Positions 28,037-36,291 of a stretch of 64,000 nucleotides of DNA are shown in pieces. The first letter of the stretch is position 1; the number at the start of each line of letters is the position of its first letter. The notes under the pieces are model-generated. The model was not told the DNA's origin, did not search any database, and saw only the letters and a program-made list of their open reading frames with translations. The stretch is from RUG14300 sp964619685 (lineage in GTDB: Bacteria > Bacillota > Clostridia > Christensenellales > CAG-1252): positions 12,222 to 76,221 of the forward strand of contig CAZUET010000001.1 in the NCBI GenBank assembly GCA_964619685.1. Direction: 5' to 3'. A program made the position numbers and the translations under genes.

Positions 28037-29763
28037 TTATGGAGAATAACACATTTTTATCACTAAAAAACGTAGAAAAGGTTTATCCAAATGGCGAAAA
28101 GGCAGTGTATGATTTTAATCTCGATGTCGATAAGAACGATTTTATAGTTATCGTCGGACCGTCGGGATGCGGTAAGTCTACCACACTTAGAATGATAGCA
28201 GGTCTTGAAGATGTTACCTCAGGTGATATTTTCATGGAAAATGAGCTTATTAACTATAAAGAAAGTAAGGATCGTAAAATGGCGATAGTATTCCAAAGCT
28301 ACGCCCTTTATCCTCAAATGAATGTCTATGATAATATAGCGTTTCCTCTTACCATTAATAAGTATCCGTTCCCTATTACAAATGAGGTATTGACGGCTGT
28401 AAGTGACCTTGAAAGGGTGATTGCATCGTGCTCTGCAGATGCTATAGCACAGGCTATTATCGATGCAAATAAGCAAAAAAAGAGCAATGAAGAATTGGCT
28501 TCGGTGCTGAATATATCTCTATATGCAGGTAGTTGGCTCAATTCCGATTATGCTCATTCAAAAATGTCTGAGGAACAGCTTAAAGCAGATGCAAAGGGAT
28601 TTTTGGAGCAATTCATACTTGGCGTTAGATCTAAGCGTGACGAAGAACTTGTTAAAGTTAAAAACGACGGTGTCAAACTTGACGAAGAATTTTGCGAGTT
28701 GGACGAAAACGGAGAGCGTAAGATCGTATACCGTAAAATGACCGATTACGAAATAAGAGTTAAGGTGTTTGAAACGGCTCAAACTCTCGATCTTACTCCA
28801 TATCTCGATAAGATACCTAAGGAGCTTTCAGGCGGACAAATGCAGCGTGTTGCCTTAGGTCGTGCTATTGTCAAAAATGTACCGGTATTTATGATGGACG
28901 AGCCGTTATCCAATCTTGATGCGAAGTTAAGACTTACTATGCGAAGTGAAATAGTTAAGCTTCATAATAAGATAAATGCCACCACAATTTATGTCACCCA
29001 CGACCAAACCGAAGCAATGACAATGGCAACAAGAATAGTTGTTATGTCCCGTGGATTTATTCAGCAGATAGGTACACCCGATGAAATCTACAACGATCCC
29101 TGTAATGTTTTTGTAGCCAAATTTATCGGTTCTCCGTCAATGAACTTCTTTGATATGAAGTACGATAGAGAAAATAATGTGCTGTATAATGACGCTATTA
29201 CCATTCCTACAGACCAAGAGTTTAAGGATAGATACGACGCATTCTACCAATCTAAACAAGAAGCATTTGAAAAATTATTGGGTAACTTTGATAAGAGTGC
29301 GCACGAGAGCGTTCTTAAAATTCTTTCTGCTACCGAATCGGGTAAGGATTACAGAAAGAAGGAAGAGCCGAAAACATCGTTGGTCGCTAAGATCAAAAAG
29401 TTATTTGCAAAGGAAGACAATGTCGATCCATATGAGTTGACGCGCTCTATTGCAACTAAAAAGCTTGATGAAATCCATTCCTTTAGAGAGGGTAACCGCA
29501 ATCTTTGCATTGGAATCCGCCCCGAAAGAATTAGTATCCAAAAGTATGATCCAAATAAATCATATGATAATGCCGTTACATTGACTCCAACTGTTTGCGA
29601 GCTTTTAGGCGCTGAATATAATATTCATTTCGATTATTGTGGCAAAGATATGGTCGGCAAGATAGATGCTAAGGAAAAAATAACTCTTCACGATAAGATA
29701 ACTGTTTCGTTACAATTTAACGATATTTATATATTCGATCCTGTTTCTGGCGATGTTATTTAA
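28033..29763 (+). CDS. Sugar ABC transporter ATP-binding protein (MalK/MsmX type) with large insertions
   Basis: 576 residues against about 370 for MalK/MsmX. Walker A GPSGCGKST (42-50), Q-loop VFQSYALYPQM (Gln88), signature LSGGQ (265-269), Walker B VFMMDEP (285-291) and switch His323 (VTHDQTEAMT) are all present. The distance from Q-loop to signature is about 177 residues rather than about 52, because a charged helical block (roughly 113-238) is inserted in the helical domain near the permease contact surface. A second insertion (about 395-485) lies in the C-terminal regulatory domain. ATG 28033 or ATG 28039 could be the start. It energises the importer and, like MsmX, might serve other sugar importers (inference). 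Confidence 0.9.
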   Translation: MIMENNTFLSLKNVEKVYPNGEKAVYDFNLDVDKNDFIVIVGPSGCGKSTTLRMIAGLEDVTSGDIFMENELINYKESKDRKMAIVFQSYALYPQMNVYDNIAFPLTINKYPFPITNEVLTAVSDLERVIASCSADAIAQAIIDANKQKKSNEELASVLNISLYAGSWLNSDYAHSKMSEEQLKADAKGFLEQFILGVRSKRDEELVKVKNDGVKLDEEFCELDENGERKIVYRKMTDYEIRVKVFETAQTLDLTPYLDKIPKELSGGQMQRVALGRAIVKNVPVFMMDEPLSNLDAKLRLTMRSEIVKLHNKINATTIYVTHDQTEAMTMATRIVVMSRGFIQQIGTPDEIYNDPCNVFVAKFIGSPSMNFFDMKYDRENNVLYNDAITIPTDQEFKDRYDAFYQSKQEAFEKLLGNFDKSAHESVLKILSATESGKDYRKKEEPKTSLVAKIKKLFAKEDNVDPYELTRSIATKKLDEIHSFREGNRNLCIGIRPERISIQKYDPNKSYDNAVTLTPTVCELLGAEYNIHFDYCGKDMVGKIDAKEKITLHDKITVSLQFNDIYIFDPVSGDVI

Positions 29764-29765
29764 TT

Positions 29766-30746
29766 ATGGGAAAGAAGAATGTTAGCATGAAAACAATAGC
29801 GAACGAGTGCGGTGTTTCAATTAACACCGTATCTCACGCTTTGCGTGATTTTTCTGATATTTCAAAAAGCACTAAACAAATGATAAGGCAAAAAGCGATA
29901 GAACTCGGTTATTTGCCAAATGTTCCCGCTCAACGACTAAAAATAGGGGGGGAGAAAGCGGTTGTTGCTGTTCTTGTTAGTGAGCTTACGAACCTATATT
30001 TTTCCATTCTTTGTGATAGGCTTATTAAGATCTTTGAACAAAACAACGAATACGATATACAGATACTTTTCGAGCGTGACGATGCGATGTCTACCATTAA
30101 GCAATGTATTCTTCAGCGTGTTGATATGGTAATTACCCATAGAGTATTCTCTCGAGAAGCAATGGAATATGCAAAGATTAATAACATAAGAATAATTACC
30201 GTTGGTTGCGATATGATGAATATCGATACCGATGTTGTCACTGTTAACGAAGAAATGAGCTGTGAGCAGGTTGCGAGATATCTTTGGGGTATTCATAAAG
30301 CGAATAAGTTTTTGTTTGTTGGACTCGATTATTATTTATCCGATTTAAGATGCGCTTATTTCAAAAATGCTTTGAATTCACTTGGAATAACTGATATAAT
30401 CTATTTTAATGAGAGTACCGACGATATAAGAACGCTACTTGACTATATCAATAACGGATATCGAAGTATATTCTTTTATGATGATGTTATGGCGTATAAG
30501 ATACTCAATAAACTTGACGATATTGTTGTAGATGTTCGTAAAGCGTTTCCCGATCTGCATTTAGTCGGATTTGACGGTTTATGCGAAAACATTTTAGGAC
30601 TTAAACAAATATCTACAGTTTTGATAGATTACTCTGAGTTTGCAATGGCGATATATGAGTTGATCAAGTTTAGATTTGATAATCCAACATCAGACCATAG
30701 GAGAGTTGTTTTATCTACAGCTATTCATCAAAGAACAAAGAGTTAA
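29766..30746 (+). CDS. LacI-family transcriptional regulator
   Basis: 326 residues. The N-terminal helix-turn-helix is TIANECGVSINTVSHALRDFSDISKST, with the hinge helix region LPNVPAQRLKIG, then a periplasmic-binding-protein-like effector domain (VVAVLVSELTNLYFSILCDRL, PDLHLVGFDG, ISTVLIDYSEFA). The start is 2 bases after the ATPase stop with no clear ribosome binding site; an internal ATG at 29787 (MKTIANECG) is a possible alternative. It probably controls the glycan locus; candidate sites lie at 17745-17890. Confidence 0.92.
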   Translation: MGKKNVSMKTIANECGVSINTVSHALRDFSDISKSTKQMIRQKAIELGYLPNVPAQRLKIGGEKAVVAVLVSELTNLYFSILCDRLIKIFEQNNEYDIQILFERDDAMSTIKQCILQRVDMVITHRVFSREAMEYAKINNIRIITVGCDMMNIDTDVVTVNEEMSCEQVARYLWGIHKANKFLFVGLDYYLSDLRCAYFKNALNSLGITDIIYFNESTDDIRTLLDYINNGYRSIFFYDDVMAYKILNKLDDIVVDVRKAFPDLHLVGFDGLCENILGLKQISTVLIDYSEFAMAIYELIKFRFDNPTSDHRRVVLSTAIHQRTKS

Positions 30747-30804
30747 TTATAGAAATAACTAATAATTGCAACTATAAGTTATTTAATGAAACACGAGGTG
30801 AATT

Positions 30805-32076
30805 ATGCAAAACAGAACATATGCTGTTGCAATACTTGGATGCGGTCAGCGTGGTGCCGAATCGTATGGAGCATTGATCGATGAAGACAAAAAAAGGTTT
30901 AAAATAGTATCACTATGCGAGATCGATTCATTCAAACTAAATAAGTATAAAGATCGTTTTTGCGTGGATGAAGCTAATTGTTTTCAAAACGAAGAAGATT
31001 TCTTCGAGAAAAGAAGGGCTGATGTCCTTTTGATAACTACAATGGATCAAGACCATGTTCGCCAATGTGTTAAGGCGTTAAGTCTTGGATATGACATTTT
31101 GCTTGAAAAACCCATTACATCCCAAAAGGAAGAATGCTATGAGCTACTTGATGCTCAGCGTAAGTATGGCGGTAAAGTCATAGTTTGTCATGTTCTCCGC
31201 TATGCACCTGCATTTATTAAGGTGGCAGAATTGATAGATGAGGGCAGAATTGGAAAATTGGTTGCTATACAGGCATTAGAGCAAGTCAATTATTGGCATC
31301 AAGCACATAGTTATGTTCGTGGTAATTGGCGTAGAGTAGAGGACACCGCACCAATGATCATCGCTAAATGTTGTCATGACCTCGATCTTTTACAATATTA
31401 TGCTAGATCAAAATGTAAGAGTGTATCTTCAGTCGGCGATCTTGTTTTCTTTAAATCGGAAAATGCCCCCAAAGGATCGGCTAAACGCTGTTTAGATTGT
31501 CAATTCAAGGATAGCTGTGCATATAGTGCTAAGCGAATTTATATAGACGATTGGAAAAAGAGAGGCTGCGCCGCCGATATATGGCCACAAACCCATCTGA
31601 CGAGCGTATATCCGCTTACAGAAGAAGCTTTGACGGATGCACTGATAAACGGTCCATACGGAAGATGTGTATTTGCATGTGATAATGATGCCGTTGATCA
31701 TCAGTTGACCAATGTCGTATTTGAAAACGGAGTTAAAGCCTCGTTGATAATGACTGCCTTCACTCAAAACGGCGGAAGAATTATGACATTCTTTGGCACA
31801 GCCGGTGAAATAATTCTTGATGAGGAGCATCAATTTATCGAGATCAAGCCCTTTGGTCTACCATCTGAAAAGATTGCATTAGTTGACTTGAACGAGGGTG
31901 GACATGCTCATGGTGGCGGTGATGCAGGTATAATTAATAGTCTATATGGTATGATATCCGGCGTAGCAGATGAACGCACTTCGCTCGAATCATCCATAGA
32001 AAGCCATTTAATGGGTATCTGTGCTGAAGAATCACGTCTTCACGACGGTCAGCTTATCTATCTCCACACAAAATAA
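30805..32076 (+). CDS. Gfo/Idh/MocA family oxidoreductase
   Basis: 423 residues after GAGGTG. The Rossmann nucleotide-binding start is VAILGCGQRGAESYGALI. The family motif is DILLEKPITSQKEEC, with the Lys-Pro pair, and a substrate-side CCHDLDLLQYY (His and Asp). A cysteine-rich insert (CLDCQFKDSCAYSA...KKRGC) could bind a metal. The family oxidises or epimerises sugars and cyclitols with NAD(P). As last gene of the glycan locus it may process a released sugar; the exact reaction is unknown. Confidence 0.88.
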   Translation: MQNRTYAVAILGCGQRGAESYGALIDEDKKRFKIVSLCEIDSFKLNKYKDRFCVDEANCFQNEEDFFEKRRADVLLITTMDQDHVRQCVKALSLGYDILLEKPITSQKEECYELLDAQRKYGGKVIVCHVLRYAPAFIKVAELIDEGRIGKLVAIQALEQVNYWHQAHSYVRGNWRRVEDTAPMIIAKCCHDLDLLQYYARSKCKSVSSVGDLVFFKSENAPKGSAKRCLDCQFKDSCAYSAKRIYIDDWKKRGCAADIWPQTHLTSVYPLTEEALTDALINGPYGRCVFACDNDAVDHQLTNVVFENGVKASLIMTAFTQNGGRIMTFFGTAGEIILDEEHQFIEIKPFGLPSEKIALVDLNEGGHAHGGGDAGIINSLYGMISGVADERTSLESSIESHLMGICAEESRLHDGQLIYLHTK

Positions 32077-32120
32077 GTTTTTTACTTTCCGTGATTGACG
32101 ATCGATATAAATAATGGAGT

Positions 32121-32250
32121 GTTCGCCGTCATACTGAGATTGTTTCCGTCCAGTTATACTCAAGCGAAGTCGAACTGCCTAAGCAGTGCAAGGCAAAGCC
32201 TTGCAGTATCTTGGACGGTAACAAAAGAATAATTTTGTATCTTGCGGACA
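32121..32250 (+). repeat. Dispersed intergenic repeat, copy C
   Basis: Left arms GTTCGCCGTCATACTGAG and TTCCGTCCAGTTATACT, centre CAAGCGAAGTCGAACTGCC and TAAGCAGTGCAAGG, right arms GCAGTATCTTGGACGG and TTTGTATCTTGCGGAC. CCGTCC/GGACGG and the outer arms give nested stems. Confidence 0.75.
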
Positions 32251-32340
32251 ACAATCTATATTGATATACCATTTATGACTGCATTCATTATATCCTTTTA
32301 TCACTTTTTAAACATTTTTTAACAAACATAGCTAAAATTG

Positions 32341-32370
32341 TTGACTAAATGCCCTGAATGTTGTTAGAAT
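32341..32370 (+). promoter_or_regulatory. Promoter of the lysine-riboswitch operon
   Basis: TTGACT (32341-32346) and TAGAAT (32365-32370), spacing 18. Confidence 0.6.
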
Positions 32371-32379
32371 ATAAACATC

Positions 32380-32548
32380 TATGATAGAGGTGCGTCCGAT
32401 ATCAGTAAGTTAACTGTCTTGACGATTGCGGTTAACCGAAAGGAGAGGTCGCCGAAGTTTGACGAGTATGTCAAAACTCGTTTTGCTGGGATAAGATATA
32501 ATATGTCTTATACTGTCGCATCTAAAAATGTGGAGTGCTATCTATTTT
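32380..32548 (+). promoter_or_regulatory. Lysine riboswitch (L-box)
   Basis: The conserved L-box segments occur in order: GATAGAGGTGCG (about 32384), AGTAAGTTAACTGT, ACCGAAAGGAGAGGTCGCCG followed by AAG, GCTGGGATAAG, and the 3' part ACTGTCGCATC...ATGTGGAGTGCTATCT. These match the lysine-binding aptamer (RF00168 type). A terminator follows at 32561-32594, so lysine binding should stop transcription of the downstream amino acid transporter. Confidence 0.92.
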
Positions 32549-32560
32549 GTGGTTATCTTG

Positions 32561-32594
32561 ACCGTGATTTGATACGCTCGAATCACGGTTTTTT
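32561..32594 (+). terminator. Riboswitch-controlled terminator
   Basis: ACCGTGATT pairs perfectly with AATCACGGT across an 11-base loop, followed by TTTTT. It lies 42 bases before the binding-protein gene. Confidence 0.88.
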
Positions 32595-32635
32595 GATGCC
32601 TATTATATAGAAATACCATTTGAGAGGAAATAAAA

Positions 32636-33481
32636 ATGAAAAAATTAATTTCTATCGTATTAATTCTTGTTCTCGTTTTATCCGTCGTTAGTTGCTTGAC
32701 CGCTTGCAATAACGAAGAAAGCGAAAAAGACTATATCAGCGTAGGCTTAGAGTGTGGATATGCTCCATATAACTGGACACAACCCACCGCTGATGATGGT
32801 GCAGTTAAAATCGATAATGGCTATGGCTATGCCGGTGGCTATGATATAATGATAGCTAAAAAGGTCGCCGAAGCACTTGGTAAGGAATTGAGAGTTTATA
32901 AATATGAATTCAATGCTTTGATTCCCGCAGTTAAATCGGGTACATTGGACTTTATCATTGCAGGTATGTCACCGACAGAAGAAAGAATGAAATCGATCGA
33001 TTTTACCGATGTTTATTATAACGGTGATCTTGTAATCGTTGTAAGAAAAGACGGTGCTTTTGCATCTGCTGAAAATCTTGATGATTTTAATGGAGCTAAA
33101 CTTGTTGCTCAACAAGGAACATTCCACGAAACCGCACTTAAAGATCAAGGAGCTTCTCACGGTATCTCTGTACAAACCTCTTTGGATACCTTCCCGCTTA
33201 TGATAAATGCGCTCAAGTCAAAGGCAATTGACGGCTATATTGCGGAAGAACCGGGTGCAAAGGCTGATTGTGCTGCAAATAGCGATTTTACATATATTCC
33301 ACTTAAGAACAATACAACAGGCTTTATCGCAAGCGATGAAGATACTGCTATCGCTATTGGACTTAAGAAGGGTAGCGCATATAAAGATGTTATAAATCAA
33401 GTTTTAGCAACAATTTCTACTGAAGAAAGACTAGCATTAATGGAAGAAGCAACTGAATTGAGTACAAAGTATGTAGGATAG
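32636..33481 (+). CDS. Amino acid ABC transporter substrate-binding lipoprotein (predicted lysine)
   Basis: 281 residues after AGAGG. The lipoprotein signal ends SCLTAC. The family 3 binding fold is seen in YAPYNWTQP, GGYDIMIAKKVAEALGKEL, FIIAGMSPTEERMKSIDFTDVYY, LVAQQGTFHE, and AIDGYIAEEPGA. The lysine riboswitch just upstream makes lysine the most likely substrate; the fold alone would fit other polar amino acids. Confidence 0.92.
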   Translation: MKKLISIVLILVLVLSVVSCLTACNNEESEKDYISVGLECGYAPYNWTQPTADDGAVKIDNGYGYAGGYDIMIAKKVAEALGKELRVYKYEFNALIPAVKSGTLDFIIAGMSPTEERMKSIDFTDVYYNGDLVIVVRKDGAFASAENLDDFNGAKLVAQQGTFHETALKDQGASHGISVQTSLDTFPLMINALKSKAIDGYIAEEPGAKADCAANSDFTYIPLKNNTTGFIASDEDTAIAIGLKKGSAYKDVINQVLATISTEERLALMEEATELSTKYVG

Positions 33482-33485
33482 TACA

Positions 33486-34268
33486 ATGGATTTTTTTGAA
33501 GTAGTAAAAGGGATATTTTCGGAAAAATTATATATTCAACAGGTTCTTAGAGGTATCGGTTTAACATTATTGGTGTCGATAGTAGGTACCATTATGGGAC
33601 TCTTGATTGGCTTAATAGTTGGTGTTATTCGTACCTATCCTGTTAGTCCGCACAATAAGGTCGGTAGAGTATTTAAGAAGATTGTTGATTTTATTATAGG
33701 TGCATATGTCGAGGTGTTTAGAGGCACTCCTATGATGGTACAAGCTATGGTCATCTATTGGGGCTATGCTGCTCTTTCGGGTGGTAAAACACTTGATGTA
33801 ACCGTGTCTGCTTTGTTTATCGTCAGCATAAATACCGGAGCGTATATGGCTGAGATCGTAAGAGGTGGTATAATCTCAATAGACAAGGGACAATTTGAGG
33901 GAGCAGAGGCAATTGGAATGAGCCATTTCCAAACAATGGTATATGTAGTAATTCCCCAAGTCATGCGTAATATTCTACCATCCGTTGCAAACGAGTTTAT
34001 AATCAACATTAAGGATACGTCTGTATTGAATGTTATTGGTTTTGCCGAGCTGTTCTTTGTTACTAAGGATATAGCTGCTAATAACTATTTGGTATTTGAA
34101 ACCTATTTATTAGCGGCGATCATCTACTTTATTTTGACCTTTGGTATCAGTAGGATCCTTTTATTGATCGAGCGCAAGCTTGCCGGCAGTAAAAACTATG
34201 TTATTAAGGGATCGGGCAATATGGACGCCGAATCCATAGCTATCACCAACGAGGTTGGTAAGGAGTAA
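33486..34268 (+). CDS. Amino acid ABC transporter permease (predicted lysine)
   Basis: 260 residues of the HisM/GlnP family: YIQQVLRGIGLTLLVSIVGTI, then VEVFRGTPMMVQAMVIYWG and the EAA loop GAEAIGMSHFQTMVYVVIPQVMRNILP. About five membrane helices. It starts 4 bases after the binding protein and ends 2 bases before the ATPase. A single permease gene suggests a homodimer. Confidence 0.94.
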   Translation: MDFFEVVKGIFSEKLYIQQVLRGIGLTLLVSIVGTIMGLLIGLIVGVIRTYPVSPHNKVGRVFKKIVDFIIGAYVEVFRGTPMMVQAMVIYWGYAALSGGKTLDVTVSALFIVSINTGAYMAEIVRGGIISIDKGQFEGAEAIGMSHFQTMVYVVIPQVMRNILPSVANEFIINIKDTSVLNVIGFAELFFVTKDIAANNYLVFETYLLAAIIYFILTFGISRILLLIERKLAGSKNYVIKGSGNMDAESIAITNEVGKE

Positions 34269-34270
34269 TT

Positions 34271-35056
34271 ATGAACGAAACAATTAATAACGAACGGATT
34301 AATGATAGCGAATATATTATAGAGGTCGAGCATGTAGGTAAGGTCTTTGGTGACCACGAGGTTTTGAATGATATCGACTTTAAGGTTAGAACCGGCGAGG
34401 TGATTTGCATAATCGGCTCGTCCGGTAGCGGTAAGTCTACCCTTTTACGCTGTATAAACAAGTTCGAAGATATTACGACAGGTTCAATATCATATCGTGG
34501 TGATAATATTGACACCATCCATGATCGTGCACTTTTCCGAACCAAGGTGGGAATGGTATTCCAATCTTTTAACTTGTTCAACAATATGACTGTTCTAAAA
34601 AACTGTATAATAGGACAGACCAAGGTACTTAAAAAGTCTAAGCAAGAGGCTGAAGAAAACGCACTCAAATATTTAGAAATGGTCGGTATGGGCGAATATG
34701 TCAATGCAAAACCGCATCAATTATCGGGCGGACAAAAGCAAAGAGTTGCTATAGCTCGAGCGTTGGCAATGCAACCCGAGATCCTTCTTTTTGACGAGCC
34801 TACATCAGCATTGGACCCTGAAATGGTCGGCGAGGTTTTGGATATAATGAGAGAACTTGCAGGTTCGGGCTTGACTATGCTTGTGGTAACTCATGAAATG
34901 GGTTTTGCACAAGATGTTGCGACAAGGGTACTGTTTATGGATCAGGGCGTAATAGTCGAGGACGACACTCCCGAAGTGATATTCACTAATCCAAAAGAGG
35001 AGCGTACAAAAGAATTCCTCAAGCGTGTATTGTCAAACGACACTCAAAACGCATAA
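34271..35056 (+). CDS. Amino acid ABC transporter ATP-binding protein (predicted lysine)
   Basis: 261 residues of the GlnQ/HisP type with an AAGGAG site. Walker A GSSGSGKST, Q-loop VFQSFNLFNNMTV, signature LSGGQKQRVAIARALAM, Walker B ILLFDEPTSALDPE, switch His in VTHEMGFAQ. Last gene of the lysine-controlled operon; a terminator follows at 35060-35100. Confidence 0.95.
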   Translation: MNETINNERINDSEYIIEVEHVGKVFGDHEVLNDIDFKVRTGEVICIIGSSGSGKSTLLRCINKFEDITTGSISYRGDNIDTIHDRALFRTKVGMVFQSFNLFNNMTVLKNCIIGQTKVLKKSKQEAEENALKYLEMVGMGEYVNAKPHQLSGGQKQRVAIARALAMQPEILLFDEPTSALDPEMVGEVLDIMRELAGSGLTMLVVTHEMGFAQDVATRVLFMDQGVIVEDDTPEVIFTNPKEERTKEFLKRVLSNDTQNA

Positions 35057-35059
35057 ATA

Positions 35060-35100
35060 CAAATAAAAAAGTATGTCTATTCGGCATACTTTTTTATTTG
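35060..35100. terminator. Bidirectional terminator between the lysine operon and the VWA gene
   Basis: A perfect 16-base stem (35060-35075 with 35085-35100) with A-rich and T-rich flanks works in both directions. GTATG and CATAC flank the loop TCTATTCGG. Confidence 0.88.
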
Positions 35101-35132
35101 CTAATACAAGTTTTTCCCATATATGTCAATTG

Positions 35133-35999
35133 TTACTGCGAGGATTTTTTTGCGATCGTTGCGAATGCGTTTCTTATACCGGAATCTTTGGTTGTTATAG
35201 AGCCGTCCGGTGATGATATTTTTTTGAGGAAATGTTTATCGGCACCGGAACAACCGATAGTAAGAATTTTTACTCCTTTTGCTTTGATTTTATTTGCTTG
35301 TGCAATATGCACGCTTTTGGAACCAAACCAGTCTCCGTCGGTAAGTATTACAAGATAACGGTTATTAGATGCATTCAAAAAATCACTAAAGCATTGATCA
35401 CTTAAAACCGTATCAAGGGGTGAAGTCGTGCCACCGCCGGGTAAAAGCTTATTTATAAGCAGTTCTATTTTTTTGAGGTCAGTGGTTAGAGGTGACTGAA
35501 CAACAACATCTGATTCAAATGATATGAGAGCCATACGGCAGCTTTGGCTGTACTTTTTTATAAAATCCTCAATTGCGGCTTTTTTTACAGTTTCAAGACG
35601 GGATCCATACATACTGCCAGATACATCGATTGCAAGTATTATATCTGCGCTACCAACTGAGCCACTACCGCTACACATTATACGACCTTGGACTGTAGCA
35701 TTGGGAAGACTGTCCTTTTTACCGCAGTTCGGACAAACTGCCTTAGACTGTGTCGAGCCGTCATAGCATATGAACTTTCCACACGAACAGCATTGATATA
35801 AATGATTATTTCCGCATGTGCATCTAAATGTGGATGCCGTATAAAATTCGCCGGAAACATTTGTTGCACTTGATTCATTTCCGCCATAAGCCCGAAATGA
35901 GCCTTTTGCAACGAGCTTGTTCCCTTCTTGAACGAATTGAAACCCCACTTCTTTTTTTGTGGTAGAACACATTCCAACAATAGGTGTAATCGTAGCCAT
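35133..35999 (-). CDS. Zinc-ribbon von Willebrand factor A (VWA) domain protein
   Basis: 288 residues with GGAGG before the start. The N-terminal ~100 residues hold cysteine pairs (CTC, CCSC, FICYDG, CPNC) that look like one or two zinc ribbons. The VWA domain follows: MIDAS motif DVSGSM (residues ~122-127), a Thr in the GGGTT loop, and the LTDGDW Asp. Its end is DSGIRNAFATIAKKSSQ. No signal peptide, so it is cytoplasmic. Similar VWA proteins act as metal-dependent binding partners in TerY-type and chaperone-like systems; its partner here is unknown. It is a lone gene on its strand. Confidence 0.85.
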   Translation of the reverse strand: MATITPIVGMCSTTKKEVGFQFVQEGNKLVAKGSFRAYGGNESSATNVSGEFYTASTFRCTCGNNHLYQCCSCGKFICYDGSTQSKAVCPNCGKKDSLPNATVQGRIMCSGSGSVGSADIILAIDVSGSMYGSRLETVKKAAIEDFIKKYSQSCRMALISFESDVVVQSPLTTDLKKIELLINKLLPGGGTTSPLDTVLSDQCFSDFLNASNNRYLVILTDGDWFGSKSVHIAQANKIKAKGVKILTIGCSGADKHFLKKISSPDGSITTKDSGIRNAFATIAKKSSQ

Positions 36000-36018
36000 A
36001 TTATTTCCTCCGTATTTT

Positions 36019-36084
36019 TTACAAGTTATTGACCGACAAACCGTTTAATTTTGCCGATAGATTATTTATTATATCCATATTCAT
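36019..36084 (-). CDS. Possible 21-residue leader peptide before the VWA gene
   Basis: ATG 36084 reads MNMDIINNLSAKLNGLSVNN and ends with Leu and a TAA 19 bases before the VWA start; an AAGG lies about 8 bases upstream. It may be a leader peptide or the start of a lost gene. The rest of the gap 36000-36291 is AT-rich with no other gene seen. Confidence 0.25.
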   Translation of the reverse strand: MNMDIINNLSAKLNGLSVNNL

Positions 36085-36291
36085 AGTAATATACCTTCAA
36101 ATAATAGGTGAATGAACACGAACATAGATCAATTCCGTCTTTATTCTTATTATAGGCTCAAGCAATTTAGATTGTAAACAACGGGATTAAGATTATAATG
36201 ATCTATGTATGAAAATTAACTGATTATTTTATTGTCAACAACCATGTGCGAACGTCGTATCATACTTAGTGTAAGAATATGGTATGTGAGG

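Noticed and set aside
32419..32610. 63-codon frame inside the leader of the lysine transporter
   Set aside because: It lies across the lysine aptamer and its terminator and has no ribosome binding site of its own.
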